A stretch of DNA of 64,000 nt from positions 749,527-813,526 of the forward strand of contig PTFA01000082.1 of NCBI GenBank assembly GCA_003342895.1, written 5' to 3'. This DNA comes from Casuarius casuarius. Taxonomy: Eukaryota > Chordata > Aves > Casuariiformes > Casuariidae. The notes under the pieces were generated by a model. That model saw only the letters and a program-made list of their open reading frames with translations. It was not told the DNA's origin and ran no database searches. Both the position numbers and the translations under genes were made by a program. Positions 34,148 to 46,870 of the stretch are shown here, in pieces. The stretch's first letter is position 1; each line of letters opens with the position of its first letter.

Positions 34148-36774
34148 CTACAGCTTGTAAAAGATTCTTGGATCCGAGATGCATAATTAATAAATAGTAG
34201 NTTTTATTTTGCAAATAATTACTGCAGATAATTAATAAGTGAAACATTTACTGATTCTTCACCTGAGAAGTTGAAAAAAAAATCTATTTCAGTTCTAGTC
34301 CTAATATGTAGCTAGTTTCAAATACAAAATATTTCTCCTTGAGTAAGAGTCATTTACCTTTGATAAGGTTCTTTGAAAAATTGTTTTAAAGTGCTCTGCT
34401 AAACAAGATCTAGGAGGATAAATTAAAGCATTAAATGCTGAATACTTGCTATCAAAATTTTTTCCTCTCTTTGCTCATGTGTATCCCTCTTTGATTATAT
34501 GGTTGTTGACCCTTTCCATGAGACATGTTAGGAAGACATGTCTTATATAAAAATAAATAGGAAGACCACATGTTATCACTTGCTCATTCAGTTCAGAGGG
34601 AAGTCCAAGTTGCAGAGCAAGTAAAGATACAAAATAGAGCACCAAACCTAAACAGGTTTTCAGGCACTAGCAGAAGGGGCTGACTGGTTTTGAACTCATG
34701 ATCAAGATGCAAATGTATTCATCTTGTAGTTCACAGCATTGAAAGAAAAACATGGGAAAGTCCTGGTGAGCTGACAATGTGCAAGGTACTGTGAAAAGTG
34801 CATTCTTGCTGAATGAATCAAATCATCAGCAAGGCTGCACATTTCTCACAATTAAATTCTATATATGAACCAAATGGAGATGTACACATTTTTGCTTTAT
34901 GACAGATGCTGCAGCTTCGTATCCACAGGACACATAGATCGAATTGACTTCTTTTAGGACTATAAGCTGATTTGGACATCTATTTATTCTGCAGTTCCTG
35001 TGGTCCAGTAGAAGTTTTTATCTTATTTTGCATTCACTGGATTATGTAGCATNTGCTTTTCTTTTACTGAATGGTTAATAACTTTCTAAATTAGTCTGAA
35101 GGCCTAAGACAGAGAGTGGATGGTTAGTACATTTGACCAGTCATTAAAGTGTCTCTCCAGAACGAAAATCCTGTTAGCCAAAATGATACTGGGGTTTTAC
35201 ATTAGCAGCCTATCCAACCCCTAACCCAAAGTTTTTATCTAATAAATAGACTTTTATTAATGCTATAAAAATTGGAGAGAGAAGAAAGGAATCCTCTTTT
35301 CTTTTTTGCAGGCAGGAGACATATTTGGAAATCTAAGCTGCACTCTAAGTACTGCTGTTGTGACGTTTGCATTAAAATAAGAGGATAGTGCTATTTTNAG
35401 TAGAGGTATATCACAATTACCGGAAAAAAAGATTCTAATTCAGCGATGTCAGCTTAAAATCATTAATGTCTTTTACTTTTCTCTCAGGATTGAGAGCAGC
35501 AGTTTTTTGTGGTGCAGCCCACAGGAACAGGTCTGAAAAGTCCAACAGTTGGTACAGGAGACACAACATCCACACCATTAACGTTTCAGGGGTTTTAATT
35601 TAGACCAGCTGTAGTCTGTCTTACAGACATTAGCAGCAGCAATGCATCATATGAGCTCCTGGAGCACATCTTTCAGTTGAGTTTCTTCAGAAAAAGGATA
35701 TTGATGCACCCTGATATCATGCCACAGTGTGAATCAAAGTGCAGTAAGTGGGAACAATGGAGAAATTTGCTTCAAAAGTGCTCTTCTGAAATGAAAACAC
35801 TAAGGTCAACACACACTCTGTTCCTCTTTAAAAATGGTTCAAATTAAAATATTTCAAATTAAGCAATACATTAGCTTCACATATTTTGAACTAAAAATTC
35901 TGGTATTCTGAGGTACTGTGAAATTTTAATGATTTTATTTACANGCTGAAGTTTGTAATTCTTTAATGGGAATAAGTATTCTTTTTTCTGCCCTCTTGCC
36001 ACCATTATTCATCTTGTCAATTTGTGAAGTACTGAAGTAGTACTGAATTGGCCAAATATTTAATTAAACAACAACAACAAAAAAGGCCTTGCCCTTTTTC
36101 TATCCGTGTGACATACTCTAAACAATACCATTTCAAACCTTTCTGATATGACAAAAATTGATGAGGACATGGAAAATTGCCATGAAACTGTTTTCATGAA
36201 TCACCCTGAAATCTGAAAGGAAAACAGCCTAATTCAGATCTTCTACTTCTAGATTAAGTCTGTGTTCAAGTAGCTGCGTGCCTACATGAGCCAAGGGTCC
36301 TGAACTACAGTGGTATGGTTCAACTCGGCTTTGGGCCACCCAGTGCTGCCTGGAGGACTTTGTAGGGCTACATGATCATACAATAACCGATCCAAATTTT
36401 GAACCAGTAGAGAATTTGCAGCAATTCACATACATCATTTTCCCATTACTTACTACATGGTGATCAATGATAAAACAGATATTGATGAATATAGTCTAGC
36501 GAGATCAAACTCCATTTAGTGTCATAACCCAACTGCCTGTGCTTGGAGCTCCCAGTTAGCTAGTTCCTGGTCTTTTGCTTTAGGCTAGATTTAGATAGAG
36601 ATAAGGGCCCTAATTTTCACGTTATTCCTGTGCTGTCTTTTTATTGTCTGTTGCCTGTTTCACAGTTATAGAGGACAATGGTATTTCCACTGTTGTGGTA
36701 AAATGAGAAGCCTGCAAAGAAACCCAGACCGTTGTACAGACACTGTATGAAATGGCTTGCACAGGAGCTCTGCC
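34148..36774. other. anonymous non-coding stretch
   Basis: One strong acceptor-like site at about 35293-35312 (CTCTTTTCTTTTTTGCAG) is followed by 22 open codons and a stop, with no nearby good donor or poly(A) signal. A short (CAA)n lies at 36068-36080. No repeat family recognised. Confidence 0.5.
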
Positions 36775-36850
36775 AGGCGGTGTCCAGCAATGGCCAACAT
36801 TAGTTGCTTCAGAAGAGAGAAGAAACTCCCTGTAATCCACTTTCCTGGGC
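36775..36850 (-). mobile_element. ancient CR1-like 3' fragment
   Basis: The + strand reads CAGCAATGGCCAACATTAG, TTGCTTCAGAAGAGAG and AAACTCCCTGTAATCCAC. This follows the order of the antisense 3' untranslated end of old amniote CR1 (ACAGTGGCCAGCACCAGATG, CTTCAGAGGAAG, AAACCCCTGTAAT). The overlapping 99-codon minus frame at 36622-36921 is accidental. There is no coding part of CR1 nearby. Confidence 0.5.
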
Positions 36851-37161
36851 CTGTGACGCCTATCTATGCTTTGTCTGGTATGCTTTGTGTATTGCCTCTT
36901 GATCCCACCATTTAACCTCATCAGAAACTTTTCAAAGCAACCATTGAGGAAACTTTCCTGATGCTAGTATTTTTCTTCAACTAAAAAGTGAAATCTTTTT
37001 GGTGCAGAGGAAGATGTTTTGTTTGAAATTGTTTGCAGCATTCCTTGGGCAAGCTTGCTACTCTCTCACATTGTGTTTATCTCTTCATCCGTATCTTTTT
37101 ACCAGTTCTGTTTGCTACTGCTAGTTTACTTTCCCTTCTCTCCCACTGCTTGTTAAAGCAT

Positions 37162-37240
37162 CAGGGCAGTGCCAGTTTATAGGCAATTTCACTGAAGTCT
37201 CTGCAGCTCTGCCAATTTGTACCTTCTCAGAAGCAGGCCC
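37162..37240. mobile_element. second copy of the palindromic MITE-like element
   Basis: TTCACTGAAGTC in the centre, then GCTCTGCCAATTTGTACC, then CTCAGAAGCAGGCCC. This matches the right arm and centre of the family seen at 34061-34147 (CACTGAAGTC ... GCTATGCCAATTTACACC ... CTGAGGATCTGGCCC). The left arm (AGTGCCAGTTTATAGGC) is more decayed. Confidence 0.5.
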
Positions 37241-40200
37241 ATAACAACCCCTCAAATTCAGGACAAAGAGGTAGACTGCAGGGTGGCACAGCAAAGGCAA
37301 CACACAGGGGTGTACTTAAAAGCCCTCCTTTCTCAAGGATGAGTGAAGATCTCATAAGCATGGATTTTATTCCTGAAGTGTTATCCTCCCTCATTGTATA
37401 CCAAAGATGACTAAAACACGTTTGAACTTTTAAGGCCCATAAAAAGCTTTGCTACTCAGCCCCCCAAACTGCTTTATATGTTTCACATTCTTACTACTAG
37501 CTTTTGACAGAAAAAAATGTGGACTTTTTCAGCAGAAATCCTGTATGTCATTTTTTCTGGAAAAGAAGGGCAAGCATGCTGCTGCTTCCTCAATTATCTG
37601 AAAGTGAAAAGGCACCAGAGACTGTAATTCTTTCCCCTGACCCCACAAAACATCAGCTCTGCCCTGCAGGGTCAAGGCAGGAGCTAGGGGGTTGTTCTTT
37701 ACTTTGAAAAATAATCCAAGCAAAAGCTGGACTAACAGTCACATACCATCTTAGCTATAGGTGTATGATATAGGGACAGACAGCTGTTTGGAAGCTTTTT
37801 TTGGCTTGAAACCCTACTATCTGCAGCACCACTTGATGCTACTAGATGGATGATCTTCTGGCTGACTCTGAGCCTGAGTGGAGCTGTGCCATCTGAACAC
37901 ATGTGCCATCTAAATTACTTGGCCAGTATCGCTACGGGTTCACTGCCAAGTGACCGTAGGTTTAGACAGGCAGCATACATAATATTGTAAATGCTGGCTC
38001 CTCTGCAAAATATCCTGTCCTTTCTGACAACGCTGAAAAATTGGCTTTACTTGCTTTCCAACGTGTGGTTGCACCTGTTGGTGCTTACAGAAATCCTCCC
38101 CCCCGCCAAATCCTCATAGCAATAAATGACCATTCAAATGGTGTTAGGCAAGGCATGTCCTCACCTGCCTAGGAAATACAAAAAGAACTTGATTTAGATA
38201 TTACAAAAATAAGTAGGTGTCTTCAAAACTGAAAATCTTCAGGGACTCCTCAACACAATCACAAAATGTCTTTTGGTATGTCTGACCTCGTTGTGACAAA
38301 TCCAGTTAAATTAAACAGCTTTTTCACAACACTGCAGTGTGATATCAACACACTGTTTAGGGAGCCACACCTATCGCTCTGTCTACCTGTGTTTGTATCC
38401 ATACTTTCTGATAAAATCTGGACAACTATCCCATTATGCTTCATTTGTAGCTAAGCTGTTCAGAAGAGATGCAAAATTGCCAACAATTCAGAAAATGTTT
38501 GAATGCACAGAGCGCTGATGGGAAGAAATCCTGGCCAAATTGCTTATGCAGGCACAGTTCCGGGAGTTTTTTTGCTCTACAAAATAATCAGCTTATTAAG
38601 TCACTTATTGGAAGGCAACCAAATACCAGTCCCTGGCTTTTAGTGAGGATGGCACAAAGCTAACTATTGTGGTTACTACCACTCTCTCACCTATATTGTA
38701 TCTGACATGGCTTATGTAGGTGCAGATTTACTGGAAGAAATTTGTATGCATGTGTGTATGTTTGCATTATGGAAGCAGTTAAATGCTATAGTAGCACTGT
38801 TCAAAAGGCTGCCTAATCTTACAATATAGAAAAAAGCTGCCCTACTAGAAACCCTTCCCATCTCCTCCCCATCAAATTGTAGATGAATCCAACCTTGGGT
38901 GATTTACAAACTTAGTCAAAAGTTGCTGAGAACATGGAGCTTTTTAGTTGGTTCTCCTTGGATAGGGAATAAAAGTTACCAATGATGACAGTTATTAATG
39001 ACTAATAAGCTGCATTTCTGAGGGACTTATTCAGAAAGAGAACAACTCTGTATTGATGAAAATGGTATAAAACCAACCTCTGAAGAAAACAGTTTTTTTC
39101 TTTTTCTAGGAAGCTTGTTGGAGAAGAAGAAAACAGTACAGCTCTATGACTTTAAATCCATGGTAGTACTAAAAAAAATGAAATAGCTAAAGAGAAATCC
39201 CTCTCAGTTTTCACCATTGACAAAATCGTTTAAAATGGCTGCAAAAAGAAATGAGAACATTGCTGTCCATGAAACTCCTACAGTCACTAGGAGCTGAGGA
39301 CCTACTGAACTATGCCACTGGCATTCACCTTATTAGTCACACGGCAATTCATTTTGAGTGCCAGGGATCAACCAGAATTAGTGTGAATTCACTAATCTTC
39401 TTCTCGCCTCTTACTGGGGCATGCCATAATTACAATGAAATGAACTTGTACTTCACAGTATTGTATCATCTCTCTCAATGCTGCTTTGTTACACACACAA
39501 AATAGACAAAAAGACAAAAAATGGGAGTCAACTTACATGTTATTAACTGAAAAACTACTGGGTGAGCTAAGGTGAACTCCACTTTAATGCAAAGCAGCAT
39601 ATATTGCCCTAATTAAACAGTGAGGCACCCAAGGAAGCAAGGAGGTTTCTTAATTAACTTAGATGATGCCAAATAGCTGTTTCCTGCAGAAAAGCCCAAA
39701 GCATTTAATATACCAATGCAGTTAATTTTTAGAAAGAAGTATTCTTTTTTCTTTTAGAAAATGCCAACTAAAATCTTTAACTACAGAAAAAAAAGCAGTT
39801 TGGGTTTTGCTTGGGAAGGTTTTAAATTATGTTTGTTGATTTAAACAACCTTGTTTACCTNCACAGACATAAAGGCAGGTCATCAGGTATTCCATTATTC
39901 ACCTGAAATTCCCAGGAACTTTATTTCCTACTTATTGGTAGAATTTAAATATTAATACAATTACAGGTAATTTCTCCAAAGCACAACCATGCTGTTTCAA
40001 GCAGTTCTGTTGCATTCTGCTAGGCTTTTCTACAGTGCTTGTCACCACAGGCTTTGAGTTCCTTTCAGCAATTCAGGGAGCAATGCAACTAATGTTTTGT
40101 ATGTACTTGTTTTTCCAGGATATGCCCACAGGGAACTGGGTACAGTGTCTTGTTCTAGTAGGGATTTTTGCTTTACTGTTTCCATTAACACAAATTTATA

Positions 40201-40937
40201 TGTGTCAGAGGAAGCAAGGTCAAAGAAATGTCCCTCTGGAGGAATGATAAGTAGTTTGGTAGTTGCTTATTTCTGCTGGAACAATCAGCAGCAAAGGAAG
40301 ATTTTTAAAGGAGATGAATAGAAAAATAACTTCATTTATTTATCTACACACACAAACACACTCACGCACATTCATACACGCATATATATATGAAAAAATC
40401 AATGTCTTTGAAACAGTCACAGTAAAATCATTTCCCAAGAGGAGGGTACTTCAAAGATCTTCAGCTCATCGCTTCAGTACTATAAATTTCTATTATGCTC
40501 TACAAAAAGGAACCTTAATATGCAAGTAAAGAACTTGCCTTCTTTCTGCCTGTCCATTTTGCTCTGAACTAAATAATAATCACCATAAAACATACCGACC
40601 ACCTAGAAAGAGATAATGTAACATGGGAGGACAAGTTCTGCAGCACCAAAATCGTTTAGGAACTAAAACACACTCAAAGTCCAAATCCAAAGATGGATTT
40701 CTGCTCTTAAATCTCTTCAGCACTTTTAAGAATCTTCTCCTGCATTTTTGCCTTTATTCTCTCAGAGTCACCCTAACAATTCCTTTCACTGCAATGGAAT
40801 AATTCGTGATTCATGGTGGAGTACATGAGAGAAGTATCATGCCCTTCATCTCTACATGACAGAAGAACTTTCTTTTTTCCAAGGGGGAAGTTGTAATTTA
40901 AATGTTCAGAATCAGAAATGGGAGTGTGGAATCCCTG
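37241..40937. other. anonymous non-coding stretch
   Basis: No gene recognised. The 70-codon hydrophobic frame at 40035-40247 begins with GTG and matches nothing I know. A CA-rich simple repeat is at 40346-40391. The rest is AT-rich with no recognised repeat. Confidence 0.5.
40346..40391. repeat. degenerate (CA)n/(AT)n microsatellite
   Basis: ACACACAAACACACTCACGC followed by CA-rich units and ending in CATATATATATG. Interrupted, hence probably old. Confidence 0.85.
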
Positions 40938-41025
40938 AGGCTTTGAACAAGCTTCTTAATCTCGCAATTCCAGCCTCTCCATCTGTAAAAAAATGAGGGT
41001 AATACTTTCTCACGCTGTAACAACA
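40938..41025 (+). mobile_element. MIR-type SINE core fragment
   Basis: AACAAGCTTCTTAATCTC, then CCAGCCTCTCCATCTGTAAA, then ATGAGGGTAATACTTTCTCA. The order and spacing match sense MIR (GGCAAGTTACTTAACCTC, TCAGTTTCCTCATCTGTAAA, ATGGGGATAATAATACCTACCTCA). This is the clearest MIR copy in the window. Confidence 0.75.
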
Positions 41026-43429
41026 GACAGTCAACAGAGAGTGCCTGCTGCCTCCTGCCATGGGACAGGTGTCAACTGTTTGGGCCAAGAGAAAAAAAAA
41101 AAGAGGTTTCATATCAACACTTTTGCTCATAATGCTTACAACAATGGTCATTCTGTGATTTTAATATGCAATGTATTCAGCATGTATGCTGAATACAAAT
41201 GCTGCTATGGGAGGTGTAAAAACACTACGTTAACTGATATTTGATCTTACTATTACATTCAAGTTGTAGCAGTGAGACATAATCCTTTTTAAAATTTTGG
41301 GGAGCACACATCTCATGTCTGTCTCTTAAGCATTACTTATGTTCTTACTAAGTCATAACTAGACCGCACCAGCGAGAACAGTATTTACTGCCTTCTAACT
41401 CCAAGCAGATCCTGGTGTTCCTTGAGACATTGAAGTCATGTAATTGGCCTCATAGTTTATCTCCTACACAACCTTCAGCAAAAACTATCTTCCACATTAA
41501 GCCCTGCCAGGCACGTTCTGTTGGCTGGTGACCTGTTTGCATTGCGGCTTTACTGCTCCCTAGCACTGTCTGATTGATGCATCCTTGAGACAGATTTCTA
41601 CTTAGGACCATAAACAGAGTGTAACTAAGACGTAAAGCTTTACACAAGGGGCAGAAAGAGACCCACTAACCCAGCCAGGGAGCTGGGTATTTGGACCAGC
41701 TCTTCCTCACTGCCTCTTTCTTTCCCTTCCAGAGTGGCAACCACGGACCATTCTCTCCGACAAGGAAAAGATTTTCCTGCAAATTCTTTCTGACAACATC
41801 ATGGGAGCAGGAAACTTATCCAGAGCCAGAAGAAGCTGTAAGGTAAATACAGTAGCCTTTCAGCATAATGGAAGTAGAACATTACTGAATTAAATTCTAC
41901 AGCAAAGCTGACGGGTATCTGCTGCGTGCCAGCACTGAAACCTTTGGCATGTTGGAAAATCCTCGCCATCATGAAACACATTCATTGACTTTCATATTAA
42001 ATACCAAAGTGAACATCACAGGCTAGTGTATTATTTGTCTTAACATTCAGTTTAACATTTATATTCAAAGATTTTTCTGCATTTAAGTTGCCAACAAATT
42101 CCCAGTAAGAATCAGGGACCTTGCCAAAGTGACTCAGTTAACTCTAATTTGTTCTCAGAGTGTGTGGGACAAAGTCATAAAGTAAAAATACCACTATCAC
42201 GAAGCACTTCGTTATTTTTCAGTGACTGAAACACTTGACAAATAACTCCTCTTTAGTACTGGATGTATGAAGGCTGCCTAAATCACCATNTCTATCAATT
42301 CTCCCACAGATCTTGAAAGCTGAAACTCTGTATCTCGATTATTCACAAACTTTCGAGGGCTCAAGATGACAGAATGGAAGATATTTTGAAACTTCAGATG
42401 TTTTAAAACTCTTGTACTCCTGAGCTCAGAATTTTAAAAACAGGAAAAAAAAAAGCTCTTGTTAGGTGCTAACTAAATAGTGAAGTGGGAGCAGAAATAA
42501 CAGCAAGAAATCATCCTATCAGCAGAAGCCAACACCTTTCTTTGGAAACTTTTCTAGTGAATCCTGTGATTCAATAACTTTCACTACATCAGTGAATCAT
42601 CATTCCACTATTTATTAGATTCTTTTGTAGTCATAAAATCCTATCAAGGGTCTCCTTTCATTTTAGATCTATCAGTCAGGCTTCATTTGTAGTCCCCACA
42701 GAGCACTTCTATGATAATAATGCCGAGAAGTCTACATTAAACTGGATATAAAGAAAATGGAGAAATCCTTGAAATCAAGCAGAGTTCATCTTTGTTAAAC
42801 TGCAATAACCTATTGTACACTTCAGCTGAATACTGTTTGTAATATCTTCCCCNGAGTACTGCAGTACTGTTGGATACTAGTACTTGAGCAAATTGAACAG
42901 AAGATAATGTAATTTTTCTTTCGGCTCTGCCTTCTACCAATGTAAGGCCATGTCTTTAGTTGGAGATAATTATTTGCAGTGATGTGCAAATACTTATGAG
43001 TTTTCTGGCTTGCTGATATTTATCTGATGATACAATTAAGATTTCCATGTAACTGCTTATTTAACTACTATGACTTCTCTGACACAGTACAGAAAATTCT
43101 TTTTTTTCAGTTTAGCTTTTTAAGAAGAAATAAATACAATACAAGGAATCTTTGCTGCACTGCCTGATNCAGTATTTAGCTAGAGGATGTAACACAGAGA
43201 TGGCTTATGGCACTCACAGAAGGTGGAAAGGCAGACTAGCCTTAGCTTGAGAAACAGGACAGTGCCCTGACAAAGACTTTCTGTATGCTATATAGGACAG
43301 ACCAGTTAAGAACAAATTTTTAAAGATGTTTAAGCACCTAAATATACAGCAAGTTATGTTTCCCAAAGCATCTAACTGTCTAATTCCCAGGGAAAACACA
43401 CACAGCAGGTAGACCTGAATATCTGAGGC
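41026..43429. other. anonymous stretch with a palindrome and an exon-like segment
   Basis: It contains the 12-bp-arm palindrome at 41172-41197 and the acceptor/donor-flanked segment at 41733-41842, both treated separately. No other element recognised. Confidence 0.5.
41172..41197. repeat. near-perfect palindrome, 12-bp arms
   Basis: TGTATTCAGCAT (41172-41183) and ATGCTGAATACA (41186-41197) are exact reverse complements with a 2-base GT spacer. Confidence 0.95.
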
Positions 43430-43505
43430 CACAATGCCTTAGTTTTACATTTGTAAGACAGGGATAGCAGCATCTTCTTACCTCATGAAGATTTATGCTC
43501 ATAAA
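43430..43505 (+). mobile_element. MIR-type SINE core fragment
   Basis: ATGCCTTAGTTTTACATTTG, then TAAGACAGGGATAGCAGCAT, then TTACCTCATGAAGATT. This matches sense MIR (GCCTCAGTTTCCTCATCTG, TAAAACAGGGATAACAAC, CTACCTCATAGGGTT). Upstream parts are not recognisable. Confidence 0.65.
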
Positions 43506-46500
43506 CAAAAATACCTTAAGGACTGTATGGAGCTCTGATACATGGACAGTATGGCTTCTCGAGCTATAAGTGATAGGAAAATACTCTTAATTTATACTGT
43601 GGCAAGCTATGAGAAACAAAGCAATGTCTCCATCAGAGTAAAACCAGTGAAGCTGAAAGAAGCAGCTGGCTCCCAGGACCGTATGGCGTGTTAGCTAACA
43701 TATCTGGCTAGACTCCTGTGAGGCAACAGCACTGTTCTACTACAGTTACTACAATAATGCACTATCTCAATTAAAAGGATTCTCAGAAAGAATAGCAAAC
43801 TTCCTTATAAAATGATGTCCACAAACTGGCAGCTGTCTTCTGTTTTGTTTTTCTTGCTTTATACAAGAGTGTAGAGGAGGGCACCAAACTGCTTCTGCAC
43901 TAACATAAAAAAACAAATCCTGCTCTCCTAAGATATTATGAAGGGAGAGAAATGGTGGTCTCCCTCAGGGATCTAGGACAAGGAAAAAAACCTGTTTTGT
44001 TTGAGGCTGAAGGCATGCCTAAACACAATCTGTGCCCTCTTAAGAAAAATTTTTTTCCAGCCTTTTTACTTAACAGAGTGGAATAGCTGTTTAAAAGTAC
44101 CTTATCACTGCCCCCACCCTCAAAAGTGCTATTCACTGTATCAGGCCACTTTTCTCGTTTACTGACTTTTCCCTTCCTTTCCAACAATCTCCACAGTAGG
44201 AAAAAGTGCTAAGAAAAAGAGAAACTAAGAACATTTGGTGCCTGTAAAATGTCAGAAATCACAATAGTCCTTCAAGTCATGGCATGCTAAGTAAAATTAA
44301 ATGAAACAAAACAAAACAAACAAACAAAAAAACACTGAAACTTTTTGGTCTGTTTCCTGGTTCGCAAACTCACTCTAAGCTAATCTAGTGCAATGTGAAA
44401 ATTTCTTCCCAACTCTGAGAGCTAGCTCCTACTTTTGCATCTGTATTCTCAGGACTCTGTTCAAGACATGTATGAAGGTGCAGCCTTTTTCTTCTAGCCT
44501 GCTTTACGCACCAGGGAAACTATGAAACCGCATGGCTCCAGGGCAGCAGTCGGAGGCAGCAGCAAAGTTGGTGGGATGTGGACATGCCACTTCCTACTGT
44601 GACAGCACTGCCCGTCCCCAGGGTCAGAGCTCTGCTCTGCTGCTCTTGGGAAAGGGGAAGCTGGGCCATGGCCACCCTTTTCACCACTCTTCCANTTGAT
44701 CTTGCTACCTGTAGCTGGTCTTTCATGTCTAGCCTTGTGCGTGCTACTATGACAAATAATAATCAGTAAAGGGAATATTGATAAAGCAAATAAAATGTGC
44801 AGGTGTGCAAGGACAGTAATTTTTTGGAAGGTTTTCTTGGCACTATGGTTTTCAATACTTTTTTGAAAAGGAAAATTTCAAATTCTACTTTGTTTAAAAA
44901 AATACAATACTTTAAAATGGAACTGGATATATTCATAATTAAAAGCAATTTTACCAACAAAACCTGCAGAAAACATTGCTGAACTCTGGCTCTATGGTTT
45001 AATGGGTAAAATTAGACTCTTCCAAGGAATATTTTTGGTTCTTCATGGACCCTGTAGAAGAAACTACTGCCTATTGCTGTCCCTGCTTTGGTACGTGCTA
45101 AGTATTGATCAAAAACATTTTCCTGTAGACTGATATACAAGCATGGAAGAAAATGCCATCCTACATTAGTCCTCTGTGGAGCCGCAGTAGGTTCCTGTGG
45201 GAATTCAAACACAAAACAAGGAGATGAACCTTGAATAAATGTGTGACTGATAAATAATGTAAACAGAATGGGATGATTTGAATGACGAATACTGAAGGAA
45301 GTTTACTTGATAGAGCCATTAAATTTTTCAAGAATATTTCATTCTTGTGAAATTATTAACTGCGCATGACTGCTANTATTTGCTGCTTTGACTAGAACAG
45401 CCAAGTTTTCAGGGAAAAAAATCTAACTACTTTGCATTCATCAATCTGCATTTTTCACTCATTCAAGCTAAGCCCTATCACAATCATCACTGTGTACCAG
45501 CTTTGCAGCATTCACATAATCAGACTGGCTGAATTCTTTGTTGCACACTGAAAGTCTAGTGTTGAAAGATTCTCTTTGCATAATACAATGTGGTGTACAT
45601 ATTTCACAGAAGCTATATAAACANCTAAATCATTCATAACTAGTGTCCATCATGTTTGCACTACATGTATATATCAATGCCTCCAAGAGCAGCAGTTCTT
45701 TGCGTAGAAGAAAGTACAGTTTCCGCATAAGCTACAGTGTGACTGTGAGCAAACAGACATGGGCATATCTTGTACAAATTATGCCAATAATAAACCCGGA
45801 TCTACAAAAGATCATGAGAAAAGGAAATGGNGAAGAAAAACATGTCAAGATGCATCTACATTAGCACTTTTCTTTGGATGAGAAATACACTTTTGAAGCA
45901 GAACTTCCAACCACCTTCACCTACCACGCTTTGGTTCACGCTGTGGCATGGTCTGGACCATGAACCGGACTCTTTTCTGATGAAACCCAACTGAAAGATG
46001 TGCTCCAAGAGCTCACTTAATGCTCTGTGCTGCTAGTGGGAGGGCTGTGAGCTAGGAAAAAGTCAAGTAGGGCATGCCAACTCTAGAGAAAAACAGACTC
46101 ATCAGCCTTCATTGAGCTCACACCAGTGAGGATCTAGTCAATTACACATCTGAACTGTGTAGGAAAGACCTGACAGCATCAGTTTTCCATATGTTTTGGA
46201 TATAACTGAGATGGCCAAATATCTTCACTAAATAAAATTATCCGAGTAGCTCAGGAGAAAGCTTCTATCTTTGAAGTTTCAAATATTTCCATATTTATCA
46301 AATGAGACCAGGATTAACCTGGTGCTAGAATAATACCTTTGCATGTTGCAACATAAGAATGGCTCTCTGTGTATTTTGAAGAGATACAGATCTCAAATTG
46401 GTATGTTTTACAGTCTACAGATTGAACTAGTTTTGTGTACATGCAAAAATCTGATTACAGAATCTGCAAATTCAAATTAATCCAGATTATGAGTCACTTA

Positions 46501-46597
46501 AGGAAGTTTGGATGTGAACTGAAAGTGTAGATCCACACTTTTGTCTTGGAGTCACCTCTGTGCTAGCAAATACTTTCCAGTCCCACAGGAAATCAGG
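43506..46597. other. anonymous stretch
   Basis: A (CAAAA)n tract lies at 44304-44332 and a GC-richer patch at about 44510-44710, with short frames on both strands. No known domains. Confidence 0.55.
44304..44332. repeat. (CAAAA)n/(CAAA)n microsatellite
   Basis: ACAAAACAAAACAAACAAAC followed by an A-run. Confidence 0.85.
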
Positions 46598-46666
46598 AGT
46601 AAAATCTTGAGCCCACTCAGCTCAGTGAGAGTTTCACCATTGACATCAGTGGTACAGGGGTTTCAT
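46598..46666. mobile_element. short palindromic element, second family
   Basis: The left half (AAAATCTTGAGCCCACTCAG plus CTCAGTGAGAG) and the reverse complement of the right half (GAAACCCCTGTACCACTGAT plus GTCAATGGTG) share CACT, TCA and TG blocks in order, so the segment is a degenerate palindrome centred near 46634. I recall sauropsid repeats built on TTGACTTCAATGGG-like cores of this form. Related half-sites appear at 50138-50160 (GTCAATTGACTTCAATGG) and at 52082-52097 (AGCTCAGTGAGAATTTCAC). The class is inferred. Confidence 0.4.
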
Positions 46667-46766
46667 AAGTAAAATGTGTTTCAGTACATCCTTTTAGACC
46701 ATTCAGGCATTTTAGAAAGCTTATACTGGACTTGAGTTGAACTATAAGTGAAAACACAACACNTAG

Positions 46767-46870
46767 TCACAGAATCACAGAACGGTTGAGGTTGGAAGGT
46801 AGCTCTGGAGATCATGCAGTCCAACCCCCCTGCTCAAGCAGGGTCACCAAAAGCACGTTGCCCAGGACCA
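46767..46870 (-). mobile_element. CR1 LINE 3' terminus, severely 5'-truncated
   Basis: About 104 bp of CR1 3' end in minus orientation. On the + strand two 8-bp units (CACAGAAT, CACAGAAC) are followed by GGTTGAGGTTGGAAGGTAGC, GGAGATCATGCAGTCCAACC, and CTGCTCAAGCAGGGTCACC to CCCAGGACCA. This is the canonical avian CR1 3' end and is visibly closer to consensus than any other copy in the window. Truncation falls within the last codons of ORF2. Confidence 0.95.

Noticed and set aside
34590..34650. Possible antisense MIR (AAGTCCAAGTTGCAGAGC)
   Set aside because: Only one short block matches; the expected flanking MIR blocks are absent.
35313..35380. Strong acceptor followed by 22 open codons and a stop
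   Set aside because: No good donor, no poly(A) signal close by, and the peptide is too short to judge.
36622..36921. 99-codon minus frame
   Set aside because: It overlaps a CR1-like 3' fragment, and its peptide has no motif.
40035..40247. 70-codon hydrophobic frame resembling a two-pass membrane protein
   Set aside because: It starts with GTG, has no recognised homologue, and T-rich DNA readily encodes hydrophobic peptides.
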